Below are positions 15,847 to 24,110 of a DNA stretch of 64,000 bases, piece by piece. Made by a program: the position numbers and the translations under genes. Position 1 is the first letter of the stretch, and every line of letters begins with the position of its first letter. Below the pieces are notes generated by a model. It searched no databases. It worked only from the letters and a program-made list of their open reading frames with translations, and was not told the origin of the DNA. Source of the stretch: Fictibacillus sp. b24 (GTDB taxonomy: Bacteria; Bacillota; Bacilli; Bacillales; Fictibacillaceae); contig NZ_JAUCES010000005.1 of NCBI RefSeq assembly GCF_030348825.1, positions 3,534,001-3,598,000 of the forward strand, read 5' to 3'.

Positions 15847-17403
15847 ATGAGTATTCTAACGGTACAAGGCTTGAGCCATGGTTTTGGCGACAGAGCGATC
15901 TTTAATGATGTGTCTTTCCGTCTTTTAAAAGGAGAACACATCGGTTTAATCGGTGCGAATGGTGAAGGTAAATCAACCTTTATGAATATAATTACAGGAA
16001 AATTAAAGCCTGATGAGGGTAAAGTTGAGTGGGCTAAAAAAGTGCGTGTAGGATACTTGGATCAGCACACGGTCCTCCAAAAAGGAATGTCTATTCGTGA
16101 CGTGTTAAAGAGCGCGTTTCAATACTTGCTCGACATGGAAACTGAGATGAACAGCATGTACGAAAAAATGGGTGAAGTAACACCTGAAGAGCTTGAAAAG
16201 CTGCTTGAAGACGTTGGTGTAATTCAAGATACACTAACAAACAATGACTTTTACGTAATTGATGCGAAAGTTGAAGAAATTGCACGCGGACTAGGTCTTG
16301 ATGATATCGGTTTAGACCGTGACGTTCACGACCTGAGCGGTGGACAGCGAACAAAGGTCTTGCTCGCTAAGCTTTTATTAGAAAAGCCAGAAATTCTATT
16401 GCTGGATGAGCCAACAAACTATTTGGATGAACAGCATATCGAGTGGCTGAAACGCTATCTCCAAGAATACGAAAATGCGTTTATTTTGATCTCGCATGAT
16501 ATTCCATTCTTAAACAGCGTTATTAACTTGATCTACCACATGGAAAATCAAGAGCTGAACCGCTATGTCGGTGACTATGATCACTTCAAATCCGTACATG
16601 AGATGAAAAAGTCTCAACTGGAAGCAGCGTTTAAACGCCAGCAGCAAGAAATTGCTGGGTTGAAGGATTTCGTTGCACGTAATAAAGCACGTGTTTCCAC
16701 TCGAAACATGGCGATGTCTCGACAAAAGAAACTTGATAAAATGGATGTTATTGAACTTGCTAAAGAAAAACCAAAGCCAGAGTTCAACTTCAAAGAAGCG
16801 CGTACTCCAAGCAAGCTGATCTTTGAAACAAAAGATCTCATTATCGGTTATGATGAGCCATTGTCAAAACCGCTGAACTTGCGCATGGAGCGCGGTCAAA
16901 AAATTGCTTTAGTCGGTGCGAACGGTATCGGTAAAACAACATTGCTCCGCAGCATCCTAGGTGAAATCAAGCCCGTTTCGGGATCGGTTGAGCGCGGCGA
17001 AAACCTGGAGATCGGATACTTCGAGCAAGAAGTGAAATCTGCAAACTATAACACATGTATTGAAGAAATTTGGAGTGAGTTTCCTGGATTCTCTCATCAT
17101 GAAGTACGCGCTGCTCTCGCGAAGTGCGGTCTAACGACAAAACACATCGAGAGTAAAGTTGAAGTGCTTAGCGGTGGAGAAAAAGCGAAGGTTCGTTTAT
17201 GTAAGCTGATCAACCATGAAAATAACGTATTAGTACTGGATGAGCCGACGAACCACTTGGACGTTGAGGCAAAAGATGAGTTAATGCGCGCGTTGAAAGC
17301 ATTCAAAGGCAGCGTCCTTTTGATCTCCCATGAACCTGAATTTTATAAAGAAGTAGCTAACGACGTCTGGAATTGTGAAAGCTGGACGACTAAGGTGTTT
17401 TAA
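15847..17403 (+). CDS. ykpA: ABC-F family ATPase, YkpA type
   Basis: Soluble protein of 518 aa with two ABC ATPase domains and no membrane helices. Domain 1 has Walker A GANGEGKST near residue 36, signature LSGGQ near 163 and Walker B LLLDEPTNYLD. Domain 2 has GANGIGKTT near 356, LSGGE near 443 and VLVLDEPTNHLD. A linker of about 80 residues rich in Lys and Arg (about 245-310) joins them. ABC-F proteins act on ribosomes as translation factors. The sequence matches B. subtilis YkpA (E. coli YbiT group) as I know it. It is a single-gene unit with its own terminator. Confidence 0.85.
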   Translation: MSILTVQGLSHGFGDRAIFNDVSFRLLKGEHIGLIGANGEGKSTFMNIITGKLKPDEGKVEWAKKVRVGYLDQHTVLQKGMSIRDVLKSAFQYLLDMETEMNSMYEKMGEVTPEELEKLLEDVGVIQDTLTNNDFYVIDAKVEEIARGLGLDDIGLDRDVHDLSGGQRTKVLLAKLLLEKPEILLLDEPTNYLDEQHIEWLKRYLQEYENAFILISHDIPFLNSVINLIYHMENQELNRYVGDYDHFKSVHEMKKSQLEAAFKRQQQEIAGLKDFVARNKARVSTRNMAMSRQKKLDKMDVIELAKEKPKPEFNFKEARTPSKLIFETKDLIIGYDEPLSKPLNLRMERGQKIALVGANGIGKTTLLRSILGEIKPVSGSVERGENLEIGYFEQEVKSANYNTCIEEIWSEFPGFSHHEVRAALAKCGLTTKHIESKVEVLSGGEKAKVRLCKLINHENNVLVLDEPTNHLDVEAKDELMRALKAFKGSVLLISHEPEFYKEVANDVWNCESWTTKVF

Positions 17404-17410
17404 TTCTGAG

Positions 17411-17437
17411 ACCCTCACTATTTGGTGGGGGTTTTTA
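17411..17437. terminator. Terminator between ykpA and the convergent NERD gene
   Basis: ACCCTCAC pairs with GTGGGGGT, followed by TTTTTATTT on the plus strand. Its end touches the stop codon of the minus-strand gene. Confidence 0.75.
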
Positions 17438-18412
17438 TTTGGGAAGCGGTAAGGTGTATGTGGCAGCCTTAGTAGTACCAATTGGAGGAATATCCATAGA
17501 AATCATCAATTTTTTTAAACTTGTTCTCGAATCAATATGCAGAAATTCTCTTAATTCTTTATTCTTTGCGGTCTCGCCAAATAAAAGTGCATAATCTTGT
17601 ATCGCTTTTATATGAGCACCTTTTGATTTATTCTGACAAGATGTACAGAACCAATTTCCATGCGTTCGTATCATAGCGAATTTTTTGCATAACGGACACT
17701 CAACGCCTGTAATTATTTCGTTTTTTTGTATTTTGAAGGATTTCAAAATGTCTACATTGTTCGGAGTATGGTCTTTCATAATTTGTTTTGATAATTTTTT
17801 TACGTCTTTTTTAAATAATGTAAAATCAGCTGAATGATTGGAGTACTCATTCAATTTTTTAGCTAATTCATTTCCTCGAATAATCTTATTCGCTTTTGTT
17901 CCGTATTTGGGTGAAATTCTAATGAAAGATTTTGGGTTTGTAACAACTACGAAGGTTTGAATGGGGACTTTCGGAAACTTATATTGTACCAACCATTTTG
18001 AAAAGTGCAGTTTTTGTAATTCGACCTGGTTTACAGGATCAGAGAAAGTATCGTCCACACCATCTTTTGTTCGAATAATTTGATCAAACTGGTGATCAAA
18101 GTAAAGGTTGCCAATTAAGTTCTTCACTTCTAAGAGCACAAAAAAATTAGGATGCACTACCAAACAATCGATTTGAAAAAAGTATTTATGATGTTCATCC
18201 CTAGGGAGACGAATATCATGAAAAATATGATAGTCTTTTCCCACAAGACCATTAAGGTAGTAATCCAAGGAGGCCTCACCTTTATAGCCCGCAAAATTCT
18301 TTGCATATTCTGCTTCAAAATCCTGCCGCCTTTTATGACTTAAAGATGTCCTCTCTAGCAATACCTCAAGTTTTAGCAGTTTTAGCGATTTGGAACGATT
18401 TTTAATAATCAA
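17435..18412 (-). CDS. NERD domain protein with C-terminal zinc ribbon (copy 2)
   Basis: Paralogue of the protein at 6244-7206, with the same length (325 versus 320 aa) and architecture. NERD residues Glu46, Asp82 (FFQID), Glu95 and Lys97 (LEVK) are kept. The zinc ribbon has Cys239, Cys242, Cys256 and Cys259, and both proteins end in a TLPxP motif. The shared N-terminus (M-x-IKNRxKS) and C-terminal DYALLxG argue for a duplication within the lineage. The start is TTG with AGAGGTGAT upstream. A 20-bp tandem repeat array lies about 100 nt upstream of the start, so both NERD genes have such an array next to them. Confidence 0.8.
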   Translation of the reverse strand: MIIKNRSKSLKLLKLEVLLERTSLSHKRRQDFEAEYAKNFAGYKGEASLDYYLNGLVGKDYHIFHDIRLPRDEHHKYFFQIDCLVVHPNFFVLLEVKNLIGNLYFDHQFDQIIRTKDGVDDTFSDPVNQVELQKLHFSKWLVQYKFPKVPIQTFVVVTNPKSFIRISPKYGTKANKIIRGNELAKKLNEYSNHSADFTLFKKDVKKLSKQIMKDHTPNNVDILKSFKIQKNEIITGVECPLCKKFAMIRTHGNWFCTSCQNKSKGAHIKAIQDYALLFGETAKNKELREFLHIDSRTSLKKLMISMDIPPIGTTKAATYTLPLPK

Positions 18413-18510
18413 TTAATCACCTCTTTTGGTATGAATAACAATTTACTATGCTTTCGCCATAATTCCACAATATTCCTGTTTGTCGCTAAAAACTTTTTTA
18501 TCTATTTATA

Positions 18511-18610
18511 GAGTGGATTGAGTCTGATATGAGATTATTGAGTCTATTCTGAAGTTATTGAGTCTATTTTTAATTTATTGAGTCTAAATGAGATTTATTG
18601 AGTCTTTCGA
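18511..18610. repeat. 20-bp tandem repeat array 2
   Basis: Five copies of ATTGAGTCT spaced exactly 20 bp (18517, 18537, 18557, 18577, 18597). The intervening 11 bases vary, mostly A/T. The last unit runs into TTTCGACAAA, a motif also found at the end of array 3. It lies upstream of the second NERD gene. Confidence 0.9.
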
Positions 18611-18639
18611 CAAAGGGGACTGCATTCAGGTTGAGAGTT

Positions 18640-18658
18640 ACTCGGCCACGGCCGAGTT
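18640..18658. other. GC-rich hairpin next to array 2
   Basis: ACTCGGCC pairs perfectly with GGCCGAGT around ACG. A short TTTCCT follows on the plus strand. It may be a weak terminator, but no plus-strand gene precedes it. Confidence 0.35.
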
Positions 18659-18661
18659 TCC

Positions 18662-18699
18662 TCATAAAAAACACCCCTCGCCTTCAAGCAAGAGGTGTC
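18662..18699 (-). terminator. Terminator of yfmR
   Basis: On the minus strand ACACCTCT pairs with AGGGGTGT across a 13-nt loop that itself partly pairs, followed by TTTTTTATG. Confidence 0.8.
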
Positions 18700-18724
18700 C
18701 ACTTAACCAACTACACTAACAAAA

Positions 18725-20629
18725 TCAACTATTCAACTCTTCAACCAAAAGCGAAAGCTCTTCCCACCGCTCCATCGCAGCTTCCAGCTCGCTCTCTATT
18801 TTTTTCTGCTCTTCCATAAGTTCGCTGATCTTGCCGAAATCACTGCCTGCTGCAACAATTGCAGCTTCAATCTGTTCTTTTTTCTCTTCTAAGGTCATGA
18901 TGCGGTCTTCAATCGTATCCCAATCTTGCTGCTCTTTATACGAAAGCTTTTTCTTCTTTTCTTTGCGCGGTGATAAAGGGGCATCATCCACTACAGCTGC
19001 TTCTTTCTTCACAGCCGCCGCCTCTTCATCCCGCTCTTTTTTCTCTTCCATATAATCCGAATAGCTTCCTTGAAACCTGACAACTTTTCCAGCCCCTTCA
19101 AAAGCAAGCAGGTGATCTACGACGCGATCTAAAAAATAGCGGTCATGGGAAACTGTCAACACGACTCCAGGGAAATTTTCTAAGTATTCTTCAAGAATGC
19201 CCAAAGTTTGAATATCCAGGTCGTTCGTTGGCTCGTCCAAAAACAGAACATTCGGCTCTTCCATTAAAACTTTTAGCATATACAGACGGCGCTTTTCTCC
19301 ACCCGAAAGTTTGCGGATATACGTATATTGCATATAGCGTGGGAAAAGGAAGCGTTCTAGCATCTGTTCGGCTGTAATCGTCTGTCCATCAACGGTTGTG
19401 ATGATCTGTGCTGTTTCTTTTATATAATCGACAACTCGTAGATTTCCGTCCAGCTCTTCATGATCTTGTGTGTAATAGCCGATCTTAACCGTTTCCCCGA
19501 CTTCGACTGAACCTGCGTCTGGTGTCGTTCTTCCAGCTAACATATTCAATAATGTAGTTTTTCCGCTTCCGTTCGGTCCAATAATCCCAAGACGTTCACC
19601 AGGAACAATCAAATAATCCAGATTCCTAACAAGCTCTTTTCCGTCTAAGCTCTTACTCAGTCCGTCAACTTCTATCACTTTTTTCCCAAGACGCTGTGAA
19701 CCGATCGCAAATTCTACAGACCCTTTTGCTGCTGGTCCTGTTTCTTCTTGCAGACTTTCCACGCGCTGAATTCTAGCTTTTTGCTTTGTCGTTCGTGCTT
19801 TTGCACCACGGCGGAGCCAAGCTAACTCTCGTCGAAGCGTGTTCTGCCTTTTATCTTCATTCTGCAGGGCAATCTCTTCGCGTTCAGCCTTTTTCTCTAA
19901 ATATGTTTCGTAGTTGCCTTCATAGACATAGAGCTTACCGTTATCGAGTTCAAAAATGTGGTTCGTTACGCGGTTTAGGAAATAACGGTCATGGGTAACC
20001 ATTAGTAGCGCACCTTTGTAGTTTCCTAAGAATGTTTCCAGCCATTCGACCGTCTCATTATCCAGATGGTTCGTCGGCTCGTCCAAAATCAGCAGATCTG
20101 CCGGCTGAATCAGTGCTTTTGCAATAGCAACCCGTTTCTTTTGCCCACCGCTTAAATGCTTAACTTGCCGTGAAAAATTACGCAGACCAAGCTTTGTTAA
20201 CACCGTTTTTGCAACAGTATTGGCTTCCCATGCCTCATTCCCATCCATTTTTTGCTGGCTGTTCATCAAACGCTTCAGCTTCTTTTCATTTGATGGATCT
20301 GATTCCAAATCAATAAGGGCTTGCTCGTATTCACGCATCGTTTTCATAATGAGTGAATCTCCATAATAGATCTGCTCTAATACAGAAAGCTCTTCATTTA
20401 ATTCAGGCTCCTGTGCCACATACTCAATCTGAAACGTATTGGCATGAGAGAGCGTTCCGCGTTCAGCTGGTTCGATTTCTGCTAAAGCTTTTAATAATGA
20501 CGACTTGCCCGTTCCGTTCGGTCCGATCAAACCGATTCTTTGTTTGTCATTGATTGAAAAAGAAATATTATCAAAAAGTGTTTTTTCACCGTATGTTTTA
20601 TATAAATTTTCTACTAATAAGATACTCAA
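18725..20629 (-). CDS. yfmR: ABC-F family ATPase, YfmR/Uup type
   Basis: Protein of 634 aa with two ABC ATPase domains and a C-terminal coiled coil. Domain 1: GPNGTGKSS near residue 37, LSGGQKKR near 159, LLILDEPTNHLD. Domain 2: GPNGSGKTT near 351, LSGGEKRR near 433, VLFLDEPTNDLD. The C-terminal 70 residues are a Lys/Glu-rich coiled coil, as in Uup, thought to contact nucleic acid. In B. subtilis YfmR helps resolve ribosomes stalled at prolines together with EF-P. The start is TTG with AAGGAATG upstream. It is a single-gene unit. Confidence 0.85.
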   Translation of the reverse strand: MSILLVENLYKTYGEKTLFDNISFSINDKQRIGLIGPNGTGKSSLLKALAEIEPAERGTLSHANTFQIEYVAQEPELNEELSVLEQIYYGDSLIMKTMREYEQALIDLESDPSNEKKLKRLMNSQQKMDGNEAWEANTVAKTVLTKLGLRNFSRQVKHLSGGQKKRVAIAKALIQPADLLILDEPTNHLDNETVEWLETFLGNYKGALLMVTHDRYFLNRVTNHIFELDNGKLYVYEGNYETYLEKKAEREEIALQNEDKRQNTLRRELAWLRRGAKARTTKQKARIQRVESLQEETGPAAKGSVEFAIGSQRLGKKVIEVDGLSKSLDGKELVRNLDYLIVPGERLGIIGPNGSGKTTLLNMLAGRTTPDAGSVEVGETVKIGYYTQDHEELDGNLRVVDYIKETAQIITTVDGQTITAEQMLERFLFPRYMQYTYIRKLSGGEKRRLYMLKVLMEEPNVLFLDEPTNDLDIQTLGILEEYLENFPGVVLTVSHDRYFLDRVVDHLLAFEGAGKVVRFQGSYSDYMEEKKERDEEAAAVKKEAAVVDDAPLSPRKEKKKKLSYKEQQDWDTIEDRIMTLEEKKEQIEAAIVAAGSDFGKISELMEEQKKIESELEAAMERWEELSLLVEELNS

Positions 20630-20708
20630 AACAATATCATTCCTTAGGTCAAAGTCTTTATTTCTATTGTAGCTTAACCCTGTCAGAATAGCATCTTTCC
20701 CATATCAT

Positions 20709-20737
20709 TTGGGTTTTTTCTTCATTTTTGTTATAGT
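20709..20737 (+). promoter_or_regulatory. Promoter upstream of the proline symporter gene
   Basis: -35 TTGGGT (20709-20714), 17-bp spacer, extended -10 TGT-TATAGT (20732-20737). It would give a leader of nearly 300 nt before the symporter start. Confidence 0.55.
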
Positions 20738-20744
20738 GATAAAC

Positions 20745-21036
20745 ATGTTCTGAAAAGGAGTGGGCACGTTTTTGCTCAAAACGGATGCCGCTATTTTCAA
20801 TTAATTAATCGGCTTTGCTTTTTTCTTGTTGTTGATACTGGATAAGCAAAACACCCAGTAAGATTTTATTGCGTATTTCTACCGCGCTTTTGACTTCAAG
20901 TTTTTCCACGCAAGCTCTTTTTTGCACAAAAAAGCTCAAGTTTTTTCAACCTGCCAACTTTTTCATAAACAAGTCATCCGTTGAGCAAACTAACATGACC
21001 CATTTCATGAAAAAAGAAAAGGAGAGAAATTTTTAC
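20745..21036 (+). other. Long untranslated leader of the symporter gene
   Basis: About 290 nt between the likely start point and the ribosome site. It contains an A/T-rich hairpin near 20908-20937 (AGCTCTTTTTTG pairing with CAAAAAAGCT) followed by CAAGTTTTTTC, which could act as an attenuator. An open frame from 20869 is continuous with the symporter, but its N-terminal extension is not membrane-protein-like and lacks a ribosome site. No known riboswitch motif is recognised. Confidence 0.4.
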
Positions 21037-22512
21037 ATGCAAACAGGAGTTATTATTTCTTTAGTTATTTACATGGCCGGTATGCTTTACATAGGCTACT
21101 GGGCTTACAAAAAAACATCTGATTTGAATGATTACATGTTAGGCGGCAGAGGACTTGGTCCCGCTGTAACCGCACTATCAGCTGGTGCCTCTGATATGAG
21201 TGGCTGGATGATGATGGGTATCCCGGGTGCGATGTTTACTGATGGGATCAGCAGTATCTGGATCGCTGTCGGATTAACTGTTGGTGCTTACTTAAACTAT
21301 ATTTTAGTAGCCCCTCGCCTTCGAACGTATACGGAAGTAGCTGATGATTCGATCACAATTCCTGACTATCTCGAAAACCGATTTAACGATACGCAGAAAA
21401 TCTTACGTATCGTATCAGGGCTCGTTATCATTATCTTCTTTACTCTCTATGCATCCGCTGGACTAGTATCAGGCGGAAAACTATTTGAAAGTGCATTCGG
21501 TACAACTTATCTAACAGGTATGCTTATTACAGTTGGGGTAGTTGTAGCTTATACACTGTTTGGTGGATTCTTGGCAGTGAGTTGGACAGATTTTGTTCAA
21601 GGCTGTATCATGTTCATCGCTTTAATTTTAGTACCCGTTGTTGCCTTTACTGACATTGGTGACACACAAACGTTAATTGATACGGTTCGCGGAGTTGATC
21701 CTTCACTTCTACAAGTAACAAAAGGGCTTACAACTCTTGGACTTATCTCCTTACTTGCTTGGGGATTAGGATATTTCGGTCAGCCGCACATTATCGTTCG
21801 TTTTATGGCGATTACATCTGTTAAAGATATTAAAACAGCAAGAAGAATCGGTATGAGTTGGATGATTATCTCTCTTATCGGTGCATCTCTAACAGGATTG
21901 ATTGGTGTAGCTTGGTTTGCTAGAGAAGGAAGAGAACTTGCTGATCCTGAAACAGTATTTATCGAATTTGCGAATCTGTTATTCCACCCGTTAATTACTG
22001 GTTTCTTATTAGCTGCGATACTAGCTGCAATCATGAGTACGATCTCATCTCAGCTGTTGGTTACTTCTTCTTCTGTAACAGAAGACTTTTATAAGCAATT
22101 CCTTAAGAAAGATGCATCTCAAAAGGAACTAGTGATGATTGGCCGAGTCGCCGTTTTAGTGGTAGCTGTTATCGCCGTATTATTATCATTAAACCCTAGT
22201 GACACAATCCTTAGCCTAGTTGGTTATGCTTGGGCTGGATTCGGTTCGGCATTTGGACCACTCGTTCTGCTAAGTCTGTTCTGGAAGAAGATGACGAAGT
22301 GGGGAGCTCTAGCAGGTATCGTCGTTGGTGCTGTTACAGTACTAACTTGGGTACAGTTCCCTGACTTAAAAGAACAAGTATACGAAATGATTCCAGGATT
22401 CTTCTTAAGCTTAATTGCAATTATTATCGTAAGCTTACTGACGAAAAATCCTTCTAGAAAAGTACAAAACCAATTTGATGACATGGAAGAAACATTAGAT
22501 GATTTAAAATAA
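21037..22512 (+). CDS. putP: Sodium/proline symporter (PutP/OpuE)
   Basis: Sodium:solute symporter family protein of 491 aa with about 13 membrane helices, importing proline with sodium. Conserved stretches include DYMLGGRGLGPAVTALSAGASDMSGWMMMG near residue 32 (sodium and proline site), GFLLAAILAAIMSTISSQLLVTSS near 325 and GYAWAGFGSAFGP near 390. B. subtilis has two such proteins: PutP for catabolism and OpuE for osmoprotection. The sequence alone does not decide between them. The start at 21037 (MQTGVIISLV) follows AAAGGAGA. No putBC genes are adjacent. Confidence 0.85.
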   Translation: MQTGVIISLVIYMAGMLYIGYWAYKKTSDLNDYMLGGRGLGPAVTALSAGASDMSGWMMMGIPGAMFTDGISSIWIAVGLTVGAYLNYILVAPRLRTYTEVADDSITIPDYLENRFNDTQKILRIVSGLVIIIFFTLYASAGLVSGGKLFESAFGTTYLTGMLITVGVVVAYTLFGGFLAVSWTDFVQGCIMFIALILVPVVAFTDIGDTQTLIDTVRGVDPSLLQVTKGLTTLGLISLLAWGLGYFGQPHIIVRFMAITSVKDIKTARRIGMSWMIISLIGASLTGLIGVAWFAREGRELADPETVFIEFANLLFHPLITGFLLAAILAAIMSTISSQLLVTSSSVTEDFYKQFLKKDASQKELVMIGRVAVLVVAVIAVLLSLNPSDTILSLVGYAWAGFGSAFGPLVLLSLFWKKMTKWGALAGIVVGAVTVLTWVQFPDLKEQVYEMIPGFFLSLIAIIIVSLLTKNPSRKVQNQFDDMEETLDDLK

Positions 22513-22520
22513 GGAAAACA

Positions 22521-22555
22521 AAAAGCGTTCCTGCAAAAACAGGAGCGCTTTTTTA
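22521..22555. terminator. Bidirectional terminator between putP and fni
   Basis: AAAGCGTTCCTG pairs with CAGGAGCGCTTT around CAAAAA, followed by T on the plus strand and flanked by A for the convergent fni transcript. Confidence 0.85.
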
Positions 22556-23608
22556 TGATTTCTTAACCAGCCGTTTTGTTTTAGCAAGTTCTTCAATACT
22601 CTCAGCACCAATCCCAAACATGGCAGCTTTGAACTCAAATTCAATTCGTTCCAATTGCACGAGCAATGCATCAGCGTCTTTTTCTACTGCTGAATGTAAG
22701 AGCAATCGCCCAAACCCTGCAAGATTTGCCCCTAATGCAATTGATTTTGCCGCATCAACACCGTGCTTTAATCCACCGCTCGCGACCAGCGGAATATTCT
22801 TATTCTCATTCCGAACGGCAACAATACTTTCGGCAGTTGGAATGCCCCAATCCAAAAAGGCCTTTGCTGCTTCTTTTCTTATGTCATCTTTTGAACGGAA
22901 ACTCTCCACTTGGATCCATGATGTTCCGCCTGCTCCAGCAACATCAATAAACTGAACCCCAGCTGATATAAGTCTCTCAGCAGTTTCTTGATCAATTCCC
23001 ATTCCTACTTCTTTTACACCAACCGGTACATGTAAAGAACGCGAGATTTTTTCTATTTTAGAAAGCAGATTGGAGAAGTTCGTATCTCCTTCTGGCTGGA
23101 AAACTTCCTGCAAGGTATTCAAGTGCAATACAAGAAAATCGGCTTCCGCCATCTCGACTGCTTTTTTACACTGTGCTAATCCAAAGTCATAATTGAGCTG
23201 AACAGCACCAATATTCGCGATAATTGGTACATCAGGCGCCCATTTGCGAACTTGAAACGTAAAGCCAAGATCCTCATTCTCCACTGCAGCTCTCATTGAA
23301 CCTAGGCCGATTGCCCACCCTTTTTCTTGAGCAGCCATTGCTAGATTCCGATTGATCTTATAGGCAGTTTCAGTTCCGCCTGTCATCGAACTGATTAAGA
23401 AAGGTGTACGCAGCTTTTTATCTAAAAAGGCAGCCGAAAGAGAAATCTCGTCAAAAGAAAGTTCAGGCAATGCATTCGAAACAAAGCGATATTCCTCTAA
23501 ACCAGTTGTAATGTTTTTGCCTTCAACGTCTTCATTTAAACTAATATGAATATGTTCTGTTTTTCGCTTTTCTGTAAGGTCCTTCGAATGATCCAACTTA
23601 TCCAACAC
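22553..23608 (-). CDS. fni: Type 2 isopentenyl-diphosphate delta-isomerase
   Basis: FMN- and NADPH-dependent enzyme that interconverts isopentenyl and dimethylallyl diphosphate, the precursors of farnesyl and geranylgeranyl diphosphate. Family features are RKTEHIHISL near the N-terminus, PFLISSMTGGT (FMN), VLHLNTLQEVFQPEGD, VGVKEVGMG and ASGGLKHGVDAAKSIALGA. The start is set at GTG 23606-23608; TTG at 23603-23605 is equally possible, with AGGAGG at 23613-23618. The gene overlaps crtO and is the last of crtQ-crtO-fni, so precursor supply is coupled to carotenoid tailoring. Confidence 0.88.
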   Translation of the reverse strand: MLDKLDHSKDLTEKRKTEHIHISLNEDVEGKNITTGLEEYRFVSNALPELSFDEISLSAAFLDKKLRTPFLISSMTGGTETAYKINRNLAMAAQEKGWAIGLGSMRAAVENEDLGFTFQVRKWAPDVPIIANIGAVQLNYDFGLAQCKKAVEMAEADFLVLHLNTLQEVFQPEGDTNFSNLLSKIEKISRSLHVPVGVKEVGMGIDQETAERLISAGVQFIDVAGAGGTSWIQVESFRSKDDIRKEAAKAFLDWGIPTAESIVAVRNENKNIPLVASGGLKHGVDAAKSIALGANLAGFGRLLLHSAVEKDADALLVQLERIEFEFKAAMFGIGAESIEELAKTKRLVKKS

Positions 23609-24110
23609 CTCTCCTCCTTTTTCGTTCAAGCGATCTATATTTCAAGGTTAGGATCCGAATCAATCTAAACCTGTTGTATCTCTGGATAAATATAAATGGA
23701 AGGTTAAACAAAATCGCATAGACAATCATGATGTTTCCAATCCACACAGGATTCCATAAGAAAAATAATAAGGCAGGCGGCATGGAAAGCCAGTGCGTCA
23801 ATTCAGCACGACGAGTTTCCGCTAAAAATTGAGATAAATATTCAGCAGAATCCTTCTCTAGGGTTTTCTTTGCAAAACCTCCACGATAAAAATCACCACC
23901 ATCTGGCAGGATGGTTTTCCATTTGCGTATTCCTAACGTTTCATACTTTTGTCCGTTTCTTTCCCATTTAAAAGGTGAGTCCCATTTCCGCTCTATTGTT
24001 AAATAGGAAAACGGGATTTTGTGTATGATATATGCCACACTTAAATGAAGAACTAGCCAGGCAAAAATATTAATCACAATCGTCCAAAACGGCGAAAGTT
24101 CAACCAGCAT
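23598..24110 (-). CDS. crtO: Glycosyl-4,4'-diaponeurosporenoate acyltransferase, CrtO type
   Basis: Membrane acyltransferase of 170 aa resembling S. aureus CrtO, which attaches a fatty acid to the sugar of glycosyl-diaponeurosporenoate in the last step of staphyloxanthin synthesis. Shared features are the RKWKTILPDGG stretch (about residues 62-72), ETRRAELTHWLS (about 98-109) and the C-terminal FNLPFIFIQRYNRFRL. Hydrophobic segments lie at about 8-30, 107-120 and 122-140. Its ATG directly abuts the crtQ stop codon, and its end overlaps fni. This is unrelated to the cyanobacterial ketolase that is also called CrtO. Confidence 0.83.
   Translation of the reverse strand: MLVELSPFWTIVINIFAWLVLHLSVAYIIHKIPFSYLTIERKWDSPFKWERNGQKYETLGIRKWKTILPDGGDFYRGGFAKKTLEKDSAEYLSQFLAETRRAELTHWLSMPPALLFFLWNPVWIGNIMIVYAILFNLPFIFIQRYNRFRLIRILTLKYRSLERKRRRGVG

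Noticed and set aside
20869-21036. N-terminal extension of the proline symporter
   Set aside because: It is an open frame with no ribosome site, and its product is unlike any family member's N-terminus. The start at 21037 has AAAGGAGA.
22620-22955. Plus-strand 111-codon frame inside fni
   Set aside because: Antisense to a clear isomerase gene; Ser/Ala/Pro-rich translation typical of a shadow frame.
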